Assembly (NCBI GenBank): GCA_021819725.1
Contig: JAKAQR010000054.1
Coordinates: 1-14,553, forward strand
DNA length: 14,553 bases
Direction: 5' to 3'
DNA from: Actinomycetes bacterium
Lineage (GTDB): Bacteria > Actinomycetota > Acidimicrobiia > Acidimicrobiales > Acidimicrobiaceae
Every line of letters begins with the position of its first letter. Positions within the stretch are counted from its first letter, which is position 1. The position numbers were made by a program, and so were the translations under genes. A model generated the notes under the pieces. That model saw only the letters and a list, made by a program, of their open reading frames with translations. It was not told the origin of the DNA and made no database searches. This document shows, piece by piece, positions 1 to 7,205 of this stretch.

Positions 1-2
1 CA

Positions 3-521
3 GCGAACGACGAGGTCGTCGCCTTCGACTGGAACGTCACCGGGGTTACAGGAGTGGCTTATGCCAGTTACGGCTGGGTACTTCTGTCTAAGACCACGAC
101 CACCAAAGCCCGAGAAGAGCTCCGCCCGATGACGAGCAGAGCCCAACGAGAGCGCGCGACAAGGTCACCAGAGTTCCTCTGCACGATGGCGCTCCATCGT
201 CACCGAAGACCCGATCCCCACAGGATCGCTCCCAACGGCCAGAACGCATCTCTCCAGCTGCCTACGTTAGCGAGTTCTGTGGTGCAAACGAGCTACGCGG
301 CCTATCTGAGCCATCTGTGCCTTGGTCTAGCGCGTGGGCATCGCTGTCGAGACAACCACCACTCGTTCTACGGTGTCGATCCCGATTGGGATATGACCAT
401 CAAGGCGAGGTCGATTACCTGGCCGCCATGGAGCCCCGATGCGAAGAGGAAAGAGGCAATGCCACCGCCCGACTCCAAGCAAGCTACGTGGGTGTGTTTC
501 GGACATGGGAGGCAGACATAG
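3..521 (+). other. Left-edge open frame, possible 3' end of a gene; otherwise no gene recognised in 1-593
   Basis: A frame open from the left edge runs to a stop ending at 521. Its first 40 or so codons look protein-like (for example VVAFDWNVTGVTGVAYASYG), but the later part is rich in H, R and P and looks like non-coding sequence read by chance. The true 3' end of an upstream gene may therefore have been lost by a frameshift, or the frame may be spurious. I do not recognise a family. The rest of 1-593 shows no RNA gene, transposase or convincing frame on either strand, apart from the ribosome binding site of the next gene at its right end. Confidence 0.2.
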
Positions 522-593
522 CGGTGCTGATTCGTAGAGTTCCGGCTTCATTGGAGCCTGGCTGGCGAACGTAAAGAAAGGGAGTAATGAACA

Positions 594-1652
594 ATGCCTA
601 GGGATTCGGGGGCGGATCGTGTGCGTCTCGCCAGGATTGGGCTTGGCCTGTCTCAACAGGAGCTGGCCATGCGACTTGGTGTTTCGCGACAGGCAATAGC
701 GGCCATAGAGGCGGGATCATCCGACCCCTCGCTGAAGGTCGCGATTGCGCTCGCTCGGGAACTCGGGGCAGGAGTAGAGGAGCTGTTCTCGCCGACGATA
801 GAGTATCCGCAGGTTCAGGCTACCTCCGTGGCACCTGAACTGGCAGCTACCCGTGCGAAGTTCTCCGACGTGGCGGGTCGTCCGGTCGCGTTACCCCTTG
901 CGGGCGACTATAGCCTCAATGTGGGTTTTAGCGCGGCGGACGCCGTGATCAGCGGTACTGATGGTAATACGTTGACCCTTGTGCCGAGCCGTGAGATGCC
1001 TACTGCGCTGATCGTCGCTGGCTGTGACCCAGCTCTCGCGCTGCTACCTGGGGTTATAACATATCTCGAACCTCGCGTGGAATGCTTGTGGTGGCCGGCT
1101 TCGAATGCGGAGGCATTGGCACTGTTGCGCGAGGGTTTGGTTCATGTCGCAGGTTTTCACCTAGCCGTTGGTGAGCCGCTGCCGGCGGTAGATGCAGCGT
1201 TATTCCGTTTTGCGCGATGGCGTGAAGGACTTGCCTTTCGATCGATGCCACCGACGGCCATGCAGGTGCGCCAGGGTTTACGGCTTGCCAACAGGCAATC
1301 GGGGTCGGAGGCTCGACGTATGGTTGATCAGTACTTGAGGGAGAACGAACTCTTGCTCGAGGAGGTGCCAGGCTACGAATCGTCGATCACGGCGCATGCC
1401 TTGGTCGGCAGCGCGCTTGCCGCTGGCGTTGCAGACTATGGAGTGACAACAGAGCCGGTAGCCCTCGCCTTTGGCCTTGGTTTCACGGAGCTCGCGATAG
1501 AAGACTTCATTCTTGCCATTCCATCTGACTTCGTGCCAACGCGCCAGATCAGGCTGTTGTTTCAAGCGTTGACAAGCCAGCAGTTTCGGTCGCAGCTCGC
1601 GGCTATCCGGGGGTACCTCGAGGTTGAGCGCAGCGGGGAACCCGTGGAGTGA
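594..1652 (+). CDS. XRE-family regulator with C-terminal molybdate-type (PBP-like) binding domain
   Basis: A 352-residue predicted cytoplasmic one-component regulator. Residues about 9-65 form a Cro/CI-type helix-turn-helix (LSQQELAMRLGVSRQAIAAIEAG at 19-41, shown here only as a motif region). Residues about 100-345 resemble the PBP-like domain related to periplasmic molybdate/tungstate binding proteins and found in ModE-like and LysR-like sensors (VAGCDPALALLPG; then LREGLVHVAGFHLAVG). Established for such fusions: the small ligand, often an oxyanion such as molybdate, tunes DNA binding; the ligand here is inferred. The start ATG at 594 is preceded by GGGAG at 580-584; an ATG at 587 hits a stop after four codons. 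No molybdate transport or cofactor genes lie in the window, so the target is unknown. It could also sense another oxyanion or a small metabolite. Confidence 0.87.
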   Translation: MPRDSGADRVRLARIGLGLSQQELAMRLGVSRQAIAAIEAGSSDPSLKVAIALARELGAGVEELFSPTIEYPQVQATSVAPELAATRAKFSDVAGRPVALPLAGDYSLNVGFSAADAVISGTDGNTLTLVPSREMPTALIVAGCDPALALLPGVITYLEPRVECLWWPASNAEALALLREGLVHVAGFHLAVGEPLPAVDAALFRFARWREGLAFRSMPPTAMQVRQGLRLANRQSGSEARRMVDQYLRENELLLEEVPGYESSITAHALVGSALAAGVADYGVTTEPVALAFGLGFTELAIEDFILAIPSDFVPTRQIRLLFQALTSQQFRSQLAAIRGYLEVERSGEPVE

Positions 1653-1708
1653 ACTGCGTCTTCACCTCTGATTAACGGACTCCTGTGAACAACACCGCCC
1701 TTTAGGTT

Positions 1709-1742
1709 TTGCCTGGCGTATGGAGGTCGATATGATGGAGGG
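1709..1742 (+). promoter_or_regulatory. Promoter of the small membrane protein, probably leaderless
   Basis: TTGCCT at 1709-1714 and TATGAT at 1731-1736 are separated by 16 bases. The start codon lies six bases after the -10 box, which is where transcription should begin, so the mRNA is likely leaderless. GGAGGT at 1722-1727 is 15 bases from the ATG, too far to act as a normal ribosome binding site. Confidence 0.5.
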
Positions 1743-2162
1743 ATGGATGAGGCCCTCGCACCACAGCAGCAGTGCGTAATTAAGCAACCCGTTTCAACAT
1801 CGCGTTACGACGCACTCGCTCGTAAGATCCTTCGAGTACCGCAGGTGCAGCCAACCGCGCGTAGAGAGGAGGCTGCAGAGCGTCTTTTTAGCCTTGCGAT
1901 GGTGATTTCAGGTCTCCGGTGCACCTTGAGCTATGTCATCGTGCCTTTCATCCTGCCAGCTCTCGGTATTGGAGCGCTAGCAGGCCTTAGCCCAGAGGTT
2001 GGTATCCCAATCGGAGTAGCAGCTCTGTTCTTCGACGTCAAGGGGATTCGTCGCTTTTGGTTGGCGAATCACAAGTGGCGGTGGCAGATGAGCTTCATTT
2101 ACCTGGCGGTCATTGGACTCGTGCTCTATCTTGTGATTGCAGATATTATCCAACTGCTCTGA
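1743..2162 (+). CDS. Small conserved-looking membrane protein of unknown function
   Basis: A 139-residue protein. The first 45 residues are hydrophilic and probably cytoplasmic; then come hydrophobic segments at about 50-75, 78-96 and 116-138. A charged stretch (FFDVKGIRRFWLANHKWRW) sits between the second and third segments. There is no signal peptide and I recognise no enzyme motif. The pattern resembles a hypothetical membrane protein family seen in actinobacteria, but I cannot name a function. The ATG at 1743 is preferred because a good -10 box lies six bases upstream; other ATGs at 1732 and 1735 are out of frame. It converges on the sulfurtransferase gene with a 60-base gap. Confidence 0.72.
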   Translation: MDEALAPQQQCVIKQPVSTSRYDALARKILRVPQVQPTARREEAAERLFSLAMVISGLRCTLSYVIVPFILPALGIGALAGLSPEVGIPIGVAALFFDVKGIRRFWLANHKWRWQMSFIYLAVIGLVLYLVIADIIQLL

Positions 2163-2222
2163 GGGCAGCTAGCCACGTGTGCTCGCAGCTGTGACGTGTT
2201 TTGCCCCCTTGCTTGATCGACT

Positions 2223-3062
2223 TCAGGTGACGCATTCGCTCTCGCAGTCGACGGTGCAGATTGGATGGGTGGCGTCGCTGGACCAACCAGAGTAAGACGC
2301 TGGGTAGAGGCTTACCTCCGTGCCAATAGCACGAAATGCGAGTACGAGAGCGCATGCGGTGACGCCCGAACCACAATAGGCGACGAGTTGACGGTCGTCA
2401 TTGAGAATCGCTTGGATCCTCGAGTCAGATCGCCAGCCTTCGGTCTCGAGAAGGTCAAGCATGGTCGGCCAGGGGAGCGATCTTGCACCAGGAATGTGAC
2501 CACCGATGCGATCGATAGGCTCCTCGATCCCGAGATAGCGCGTTGTCGCGCGTGCATCGAGCAGCAGATACCGCGACGGATCAGATTCGATGGCATCGGT
2601 CGTGACGATCCGACTGCGTGGCCATGTGTCTATCGGCGGTCGCCATGGCGCTACCGGCATTGGCGGACAAGGTGATGTGCAAAGTTTGGTCGATTCGAGG
2701 CTCGCAACCCCTCCTTGCAGCACGTAGGCTTCGATACCGAGTGCATCGAGCATCCACCAGAGGCGCGCCGCAATCGAACCTCGCGCGTCATCCATCAGGA
2801 TGACTTGCCTCCCAGGCTCTATGCCAAGCATCGCAATTGCCTGGACGAAGACCTCAGGGCTTGGCAACGGGTGTCGACCAGCCGTAGGTTGGGCAACGGA
2901 GGTCGCGGTCGCATCGAGGTCGATGAAGGAGGCGCCTGGGAGGTGTCCTGCGAGGTAGCTCTGGTAACCATCACGCCCGTCGAGATACCAGCGAATGTCG
3001 AACATTCGCGAGCCTGAGAACTCCGCGAGATCCCTTGAGGCAAGAAGTGGTCTGCGATCCAT
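2223..3062 (-). CDS. sseA: Two-domain sulfurtransferase (3-mercaptopyruvate/thiosulfate type)
   Basis: A 279-residue tandem rhodanese protein. The N-terminal domain (about 5-130) is the inactive one: it keeps the fold (FDIRWYL, YLAGHLPGASFIDLD) but has no catalytic cysteine. The C-terminal domain (about 150-270) has LLLDARATTRYLG, GGHIPGARSLPW and the active loop CGSGVTAC, with the persulfide cysteine at residue 230. CG-S-GVT is the loop form typical of 3-mercaptopyruvate sulfurtransferases rather than the CRKGVT form of thiosulfate enzymes, so 3-mercaptopyruvate is the likelier sulfur donor (family knowledge). It moves sulfane sulfur to thiols or cyanide in the cytoplasm. The length is normal. 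There is no Shine-Dalgarno; a TAGGCT box ends seven bases before the ATG, suggesting leaderless transcription. The second gene in this minus-strand direction, it follows the DMT transporter by 102 bases. Confidence 0.88.
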   Translation of the reverse strand: MDRRPLLASRDLAEFSGSRMFDIRWYLDGRDGYQSYLAGHLPGASFIDLDATATSVAQPTAGRHPLPSPEVFVQAIAMLGIEPGRQVILMDDARGSIAARLWWMLDALGIEAYVLQGGVASLESTKLCTSPCPPMPVAPWRPPIDTWPRSRIVTTDAIESDPSRYLLLDARATTRYLGIEEPIDRIGGHIPGARSLPWPTMLDLLETEGWRSDSRIQAILNDDRQLVAYCGSGVTACALVLAFRAIGTEVSLYPASYSGWSSDATHPICTVDCESECVT

Positions 3063-3069
3063 AGCGGTC

Positions 3070-3075
3070 AGCCTA
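3070..3075 (-). promoter_or_regulatory. Candidate -10 box of the sulfurtransferase gene
   Basis: On the minus strand TAGGCT is followed by seven bases and then the ATG at 3062, the spacing expected for a leaderless start. No good -35 box is seen (AACCCA-like at the right distance), so this is weak. Confidence 0.3.
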
Positions 3076-3140
3076 GATCATTCGTTCAGGGTTGGGTTTG
3101 CGCTGACGCGGCAATCACGAAGTATCAGTTCCCAGTACTG

Positions 3141-3161
3141 AGTTGGGGCGCGTGTGCAACT
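3141..3161. promoter_or_regulatory. Inverted repeat AGTTG-N11-CAACT upstream of the sulfurtransferase
   Basis: Perfect 5-bp arms at 3141-3145 and 3157-3161 lie in the 102-base gap between the DMT transporter stop and the sulfurtransferase start. The same arms and the same 11-base spacer recur at 4980-5000, and a 10-base-spacer form at 4131-4150. It could be an operator for a dimeric repressor of MarR type. The arms are short, so a chance match is possible. Confidence 0.35.
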
Positions 3162-3164
3162 GGC

Positions 3165-3977
3165 TCAAGAGAGGACGAGAATTGCGACGCCGACACAGAC
3201 CACGGTAGCAGCGACGAGTCTGCGCCTGCCAAGCCCCTCCTTAAGAAGGCATCCACCAATGATCGCGGCGAAAATCACACTGGTTTCGCGCAGGGCGGAC
3301 ACGACGCCAAGCGGCGCTCGCTGTTGAGCCCATAGTACCGCTGCATATGCGAGGTAGGAGAGCGCGCCCCCAGTGAGCGCTAGTGGAAGTTTGCGCGTCA
3401 GGACTGGGCGCCGCTGGCGAAGCCGGATCCAAGCGATCCCAAGTCCTAGGGCACCGCCTTCAAGAGCGAAGAGGAGCCCTGCGTAAGCGGATGAGGAGTG
3501 TGAAAGTCGCACCCCAACACCGTCGACGAGGCTATAGGCACTGATAGCAACGCCGGTTGCCAGAGAGAGCCAGAGTGCTTTGGTGGCACGTAGTTCGGCG
3601 ATCGAGGCGAGGGCTCCCGCGATGATGACAATGCCGATGACTTCACCGATATGGAGTTGCTCGCCCGCGACGAGGAAGGCCCCAATAGTTACAAGGACGG
3701 GCGCCAATCCTCGCGCGAGTGGGTAGACCTGTGAGAGGTCGCCAAAACGGTATGAGTTGAGAAGGAAGATGTTGTAAGAGACATGGATGACGGAGGATGC
3801 CAAAATGAAAGGGATCGCGGCCTTGTTTGGCAGACCTGTCGTGACGACGAAAGCGATCCCGACCACTGCAACGGTGATGTTGATCCACATAAAAGCAAAG
3901 CTCGCGTCATCGATGAACTTTGCCAGCGCATTCCACGTGGCGTGCGTAACCGATGCCATGATCACGACGGCGAGCAC
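3165..3977 (-). CDS. EamA/DMT-superfamily transporter
   Basis: A 270-residue inner-membrane protein with about ten hydrophobic helices arranged as two EamA repeats. HATWNALAKF near residues 12-21 and YPLARGLAPVLVTIGAFLVAGE near 84-105 are typical of the first repeat; SALRETSVIFAAIIGGCLLKEG around 225-246 of the second. Members export amino acids, nucleobases or other metabolites; the substrate cannot be read from sequence. The start is uncertain. GTG at 3977 gives a short first helix, while the best Shine-Dalgarno (AAAGGAGA, 4006 down to 3999) is 22 bases from the last G of its core to this GTG but only 10 from an in-frame ATT at 3989. The gene is divergent from the dioxygenase gene, with a 184-base shared control region. 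Confidence 0.82.
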   Translation of the reverse strand: MLAVVIMASVTHATWNALAKFIDDASFAFMWINITVAVVGIAFVVTTGLPNKAAIPFILASSVIHVSYNIFLLNSYRFGDLSQVYPLARGLAPVLVTIGAFLVAGEQLHIGEVIGIVIIAGALASIAELRATKALWLSLATGVAISAYSLVDGVGVRLSHSSSAYAGLLFALEGGALGLGIAWIRLRQRRPVLTRKLPLALTGGALSYLAYAAVLWAQQRAPLGVVSALRETSVIFAAIIGGCLLKEGLGRRRLVAATVVCVGVAILVLS

Positions 3978-4130
3978 CGGAATTGTAATCGTTGTCGGTC
4001 TCCTTTGTCGGCCATAGGCTCGGTAGCGATCTCTGGCATAAGGCTACACTCGGTGAACATTAGGCGAACGTCAGCTTAGGATTCCGTCATAGACAAGCCC
4101 GGCAGTGGCAGCGTTGGGCGCTGTGTCTTC

Positions 4131-4155
4131 AGTTGCGTGCATATGCAACTAGACT
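4131..4155 (+). promoter_or_regulatory. Operator-like dyad and -10 box of the dioxygenase gene
   Basis: AGTTGC (4131-4136) and GCAACT (4145-4150) form a perfect 6-bp inverted repeat with an 8-base spacer; within it TGCATATGCA (4138-4147) is itself a perfect palindrome. The right arm ends at the first base of TAGACT (4150-4155), a -10-like box whose end is six bases before the ATG at 4162. The start is therefore likely leaderless and a protein on the dyad would block the promoter. The -35 is poor, as expected for a regulated promoter. Confidence 0.48.
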
Positions 4156-4161
4156 GGCTCT

Positions 4162-4938
4162 ATGTCTGCAATGCCCGTCCTGTACCTCAGTCATGGCGCT
4201 CCGCCACTGCTCGATGATCGCCTCTGGATTGAGGAGCTCAAGGCGTGGCGCAGCCGGTTGCCCGTACCCGAGGCGATTCTGACCATCTCGGCGCACTGGG
4301 AGTCGAACCCGATCAGTTTGAGCAGCTCGGGTAAGGTTCCGCTCGTGTACGACTTCTGGGGTTTTGATGACAAGTACTACCAACTAGAGTATGCTGCGCC
4401 GGGTTCGGCCAAGCTTGCAGGCGATGTCGACCAACTGCTGCAAGGGGCGGGTCTTTCGGTCTATCACGATGAGGGGCGAGGGCTAGACCATGGAGCATGG
4501 GTTCCACTGATGGTGATGTTCCCGGAAGCGACGATTCCCGTCATGCAGCTGTCACTACCAACGCTCAACCCAACCGAACTCTTTGACCTTGGCATGGCAC
4601 TGGCTCCCCTCCGTGACGAGGGTGTGATGATCATCGGGAGCGGATTTTTTACCCATAACCTCCGAGCACTGCGATGGGATCTGGGGTCCAATGCAGCGCC
4701 ACCATCGTGGTCACTTGAGTTCGATGACTGGGGAGCTAGGGCGCTCGCGGATGGTGACGTGGATCAACTGCTCAACTTTGCACATGTCGCGCCGGCTGCA
4801 AACCTTGCTCATCCTCGGACGGAGCATTTCGCTCCGCTGTTCGTCACACTGGGCGCAGGCGGAGATGGTCAGATTGTGAACGAAATCGAGGGCTTCTGGT
4901 TCGGCCTGGCCAAGCGATCGTTATCAGTTGGTTCTTGA
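4162..4938 (+). CDS. ygiD: LigB/DODA-family extradiol ring-cleavage dioxygenase
   Basis: A 258-residue cytoplasmic protein of the class III extradiol (LigB) superfamily, closest in pattern to E. coli YgiD and plant DOPA 4,5-dioxygenases. Visible motifs are LSHGAPP (His11), SAHWE (His45), DHGAWVPL (His110), GSGFFTHNLR (His165) and HPRTEHFAPLFV (His217, His222). In the family the early pair of histidines and the late one bind the metal (zinc or non-haem iron), and the histidine of DHG and that of THN sit at the active site; assignment to residues here is by analogy. The length is normal. Substrate is unknown; catechol-type compounds are likely. ATG at 4162 follows a -10 box by six bases with no Shine-Dalgarno. 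It neighbours two transporters and an MFS exporter, which suggests aromatic or quinone detoxification (inference). Confidence 0.88.
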   Translation: MSAMPVLYLSHGAPPLLDDRLWIEELKAWRSRLPVPEAILTISAHWESNPISLSSSGKVPLVYDFWGFDDKYYQLEYAAPGSAKLAGDVDQLLQGAGLSVYHDEGRGLDHGAWVPLMVMFPEATIPVMQLSLPTLNPTELFDLGMALAPLRDEGVMIIGSGFFTHNLRALRWDLGSNAAPPSWSLEFDDWGARALADGDVDQLLNFAHVAPAANLAHPRTEHFAPLFVTLGAGGDGQIVNEIEGFWFGLAKRSLSVGS

Positions 4939-4978
4939 TCGTTTCCGCTGGCAACTGGGAATAATGTCCACTAATAAC

Positions 4979-5001
4979 TAGTTGCAGGATGCAAACAACT
5001 A
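4979..5001. promoter_or_regulatory. Inverted repeat TAGTTG-N11-CAACTA upstream of the MFS gene
   Basis: Perfect 6-bp arms (4979-4984 and 4996-5001) lie in the 269-base region between the dioxygenase and the MFS gene. The inside reads AGTTGC-aggat-GCAA, again like the dyad at 4131. A looser pair (CAGTTG 4925-4930, CAACTG 4952-4957) spans the dioxygenase stop codon. Candidate repressor site. The remainder of 4939-5207 shows no gene and no clear -35/-10 pair. Confidence 0.38.
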
Positions 5002-5195
5002 TCGGCTAGGCTGTGGTAGCAAAGGGGTGCGCCATGGGACGCGTGGGTCCAGGCGCTCGTTGAAGCAGTTCTGGTTGTAGATGGTTTTCATCGACTGGTC
5101 ACGTGGATGTTGGGCTTGTTGGGTCACCATCCTCGCCCGATCGGTTGTCGCAAGGCAGACATGATATGTACGGCGGTGAACGTCACGATGGCGAC

Positions 5196-5202
5196 AAAGG
5201 AG
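5196..5202 (+). promoter_or_regulatory. Ribosome binding site fixing the MFS start
   Basis: AAAGGAG ends five bases before ATG 5208. The same frame is open further upstream to 5103, but no Shine-Dalgarno supports an earlier start and the added residues look non-protein-like. Confidence 0.7.
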
Positions 5203-5207
5203 TATCC

Positions 5208-7067
5208 ATGACGACAGCACAAACGGGGAGACCCTCGTTCAGACAGCGGAGTGCGGCGATGAGAGATCACCCTCGCTACAAGTGGTTGGTTCTTTCGAAT
5301 ACGACCCTCGGTGTGTTGATGGTGATGATCGACTCGTCCATCGCGCTCATCTCACTGCCGGAGATTTTTAATGGGATCCATCTCAACCCTCTGGCACCGG
5401 GAAATACCTCGTACTTTCTGTGGGTACTGATGGGCTACCTCGTCGTGACCGCGGTTATGGTGGTGAACTTTGGTCGCCTTGGTGATATGTTTGGTCGTTC
5501 GCGAATGTACAACATGGGGTTCGCGATTTTCACCTTCTTCTCAATCATGCTTTCCATAACGTGGCTGCACGGAAGCGCCGGAGCACTTTGGCTGATTGCG
5601 ATGCGCATCTTCCAGGGACTTGGCGGTGCGCTCCTCTTTGCGAACTCAGCGGCTCTCTTGACCGATGTCTTTCCATCGAACCAGCGTGGCCTTGCACTTG
5701 GTATCAACAATGTGACTGCTATCGCCGGATCGTTCATCGGTTTGATACTCGGTGGTGTCCTGGCGCCGATCTCGTGGAGACTGATCTTTCTGGTTTCAGT
5801 GCCGGTTGGTATCGCGGGTACGATTTGGGCTTACATGGTACTGCATGATACCGGTATCAGGATCAAGGCCAAAATCGACTGGTTTGGGAATTTTCTCTTT
5901 GCAGCGGGACTCATCTCCGTGTTGGTGGGCATCACCTACGGTATCCAGCCCTATGGTACGCACACCATGGGTTGGACGAACCCGGGGGTGATTGCCGCAA
6001 TCGGTGGCGGTCTGGCGACTTTGGGTGTCTTTGTCTGGCTCGAGCTGCGGCTAGACGAGCCGATGATCAACGTCAGGCTGTTCAAAATACGTGCTTTTAC
6101 CGCCGGTAACCTAGCAAGCTTGCTCGCCTCCCTTGGCCGAGGTGGCATGATGTTCATACTGATCATTTGGCTACAGGGTATTTGGCTTCCACGCCACGGT
6201 TTTAGTTATGCGCAAACCCCACTGTGGGCGGGCATCTACCTGGTGCCATTGACCATCGGATTCCTGGTGGCGGGTCCTGTTTCTGGGTTCCTGTCGGATC
6301 GGTTTGGTGCTCGTCCGTTTGCAACCGGCGGCATGATCATAGCAGCCGGATCGTTCATCGGACTCATCTTTTTGCCGGTGAACTTCTCGTATGTGGATTT
6401 CGCGGCGCTGTTGGGGATCAACGGACTGGCGATGGGGTTGTTCGCCTCGCCGAACCGCGCCGGAATCATGAACAGTCTGCCAGCAAACCAGCGTGGTGTC
6501 GGCTCGGGCATGAGTGCTACCTTTATGAACTCAGCAATGGTGCTTTCGATCGGCGTGTTCTTCAGCCTTATGATTTTTGGACTGCGCGCGCACCTGTCAC
6601 GCGCCCTGCTGTCCGGTTTGACCCAGCAACATGTGCCGGTGGCTCTGGCAAAGCAGGTTGCGGCATTGCCTCCTGTAAGCACATTGTTCGCCGCATTTCT
6701 CGGATACAACCCGATGTCCAAGCTTCTCGGACCAAGGGTGCTCAGTACGTTACCGGTAGCGAATGCCCGTTATCTCGTTGGCCGGTCGTTCTTCCCGAGT
6801 CTGATCTCGCCTGCATTTGGTCACGGCCTTTCTGAGGCCTTCACCTTTGCCGCGATTGCCTGCCTGATCGCTGCGGGTGCATCTTGGCTTCGTGGTGGCA
6901 AGTACAACGCCGCCGACGCTGAAGCGGCAATGGATCTCCTGCATGCAGAGCACGCCGCTGCAGTAGCACATGCGGCTCAGTCTGGAGATCGGCTCGCGGA
7001 ACCAGTCGCTGGTGCTGATGATTCGGTCGCGCCGGAAGAGTTCGATGCGACGACGTTAGCTGACTGA
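5208..7067 (+). CDS. MFS exporter, DHA2 (14-TM drug:H+ antiporter) type
   Basis: A 619-residue polytopic inner-membrane protein. The cytoplasmic N-terminus (1-27, several Arg) precedes about 14 hydrophobic helices. The loop between helices 2 and 3 carries motif A (GRLGDMFGRSRMYNMG), and LILGGVLAPISWRLIFLVSVPVG is the helix 5-6 region seen in DHA2 members; a second motif-A-like loop, GFLSDRFGARP, follows in the second half. IDSSIALISLPEI in the first helix replaces the usual D-x-T-I-V-N-V-A-L-P signature. DHA2 proteins use the proton gradient to expel drugs, dyes or toxic metabolites; the substrate here is unknown. A long loop before the last helix and an Ala/Glu/Asp-rich tail of about 55 residues are additions to the usual length of 450-550. 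Strong ribosome binding site; the dyad at 4979-5001 may control it. Confidence 0.87.
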   Translation: MTTAQTGRPSFRQRSAAMRDHPRYKWLVLSNTTLGVLMVMIDSSIALISLPEIFNGIHLNPLAPGNTSYFLWVLMGYLVVTAVMVVNFGRLGDMFGRSRMYNMGFAIFTFFSIMLSITWLHGSAGALWLIAMRIFQGLGGALLFANSAALLTDVFPSNQRGLALGINNVTAIAGSFIGLILGGVLAPISWRLIFLVSVPVGIAGTIWAYMVLHDTGIRIKAKIDWFGNFLFAAGLISVLVGITYGIQPYGTHTMGWTNPGVIAAIGGGLATLGVFVWLELRLDEPMINVRLFKIRAFTAGNLASLLASLGRGGMMFILIIWLQGIWLPRHGFSYAQTPLWAGIYLVPLTIGFLVAGPVSGFLSDRFGARPFATGGMIIAAGSFIGLIFLPVNFSYVDFAALLGINGLAMGLFASPNRAGIMNSLPANQRGVGSGMSATFMNSAMVLSIGVFFSLMIFGLRAHLSRALLSGLTQQHVPVALAKQVAALPPVSTLFAAFLGYNPMSKLLGPRVLSTLPVANARYLVGRSFFPSLISPAFGHGLSEAFTFAAIACLIAAGASWLRGGKYNAADAEAAMDLLHAEHAAAVAHAAQSGDRLAEPVAGADDSVAPEEFDATTLAD

Positions 7068-7081
7068 AGTATTGATTGATG

Positions 7082-7107
7082 ACCAGAGAGGGTCCTCTGG
7101 TAGTTTT
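7082..7107 (+). terminator. Rho-independent terminator-like hairpin after the MFS gene
   Basis: ACCAGAG (7082-7088) and CTCTGGT (7095-7101) form a perfect 7-bp stem with a 6-base loop, followed by AG and TTTT at 7104-7107. It lies 14 bases after the MFS stop and separates that gene from the ABC operon. The stem is short, so efficiency is uncertain. Confidence 0.5.
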
Positions 7108-7168
7108 GGCGGCGGGTGGATGTGGGTCTGATTGGCCGTTCCGCGCAAGCGCTTGTCTCGACCCCGGC

Positions 7169-7198
7169 TTGACAGGAGGACTATATGTCGACTACGCT
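7169..7198 (+). promoter_or_regulatory. Promoter of the ABC exporter operon
   Basis: TTGACA (7169-7174, full consensus) and TACGCT (7193-7198) are 18 bases apart. Seven bases after the -10 box is the GTG at 7206, so transcription would begin at or next to the start codon, giving a leaderless mRNA. Confidence 0.5.
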
Positions 7199-7202
7199 GT
7201 GA
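7185..7202 (+). other. Five-codon frame with perfect Shine-Dalgarno, in frame with the ABC ATPase
   Basis: AGGAGG at 7174-7179 is five bases before ATG 7185, which reads M-S-T-T-L-stop (TGA 7200-7202). One codon later, in the same frame, GTG 7206 opens the ATPase. It could be a relic of a longer N-terminus cut by a nonsense mutation, or a leader mini-gene allowing re-initiation when the mRNA comes from further upstream. Confidence 0.45.
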
Positions 7203-7205
7203 CCC

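Noticed and set aside
54..521. 155-codon forward frame near the left edge
   Set aside because: The frame is open to the left edge, so the ATG at 54 is not a meaningful start; there is no ribosome binding site, and the second half reads as low-complexity chance coding. Kept only as a possible gene end.
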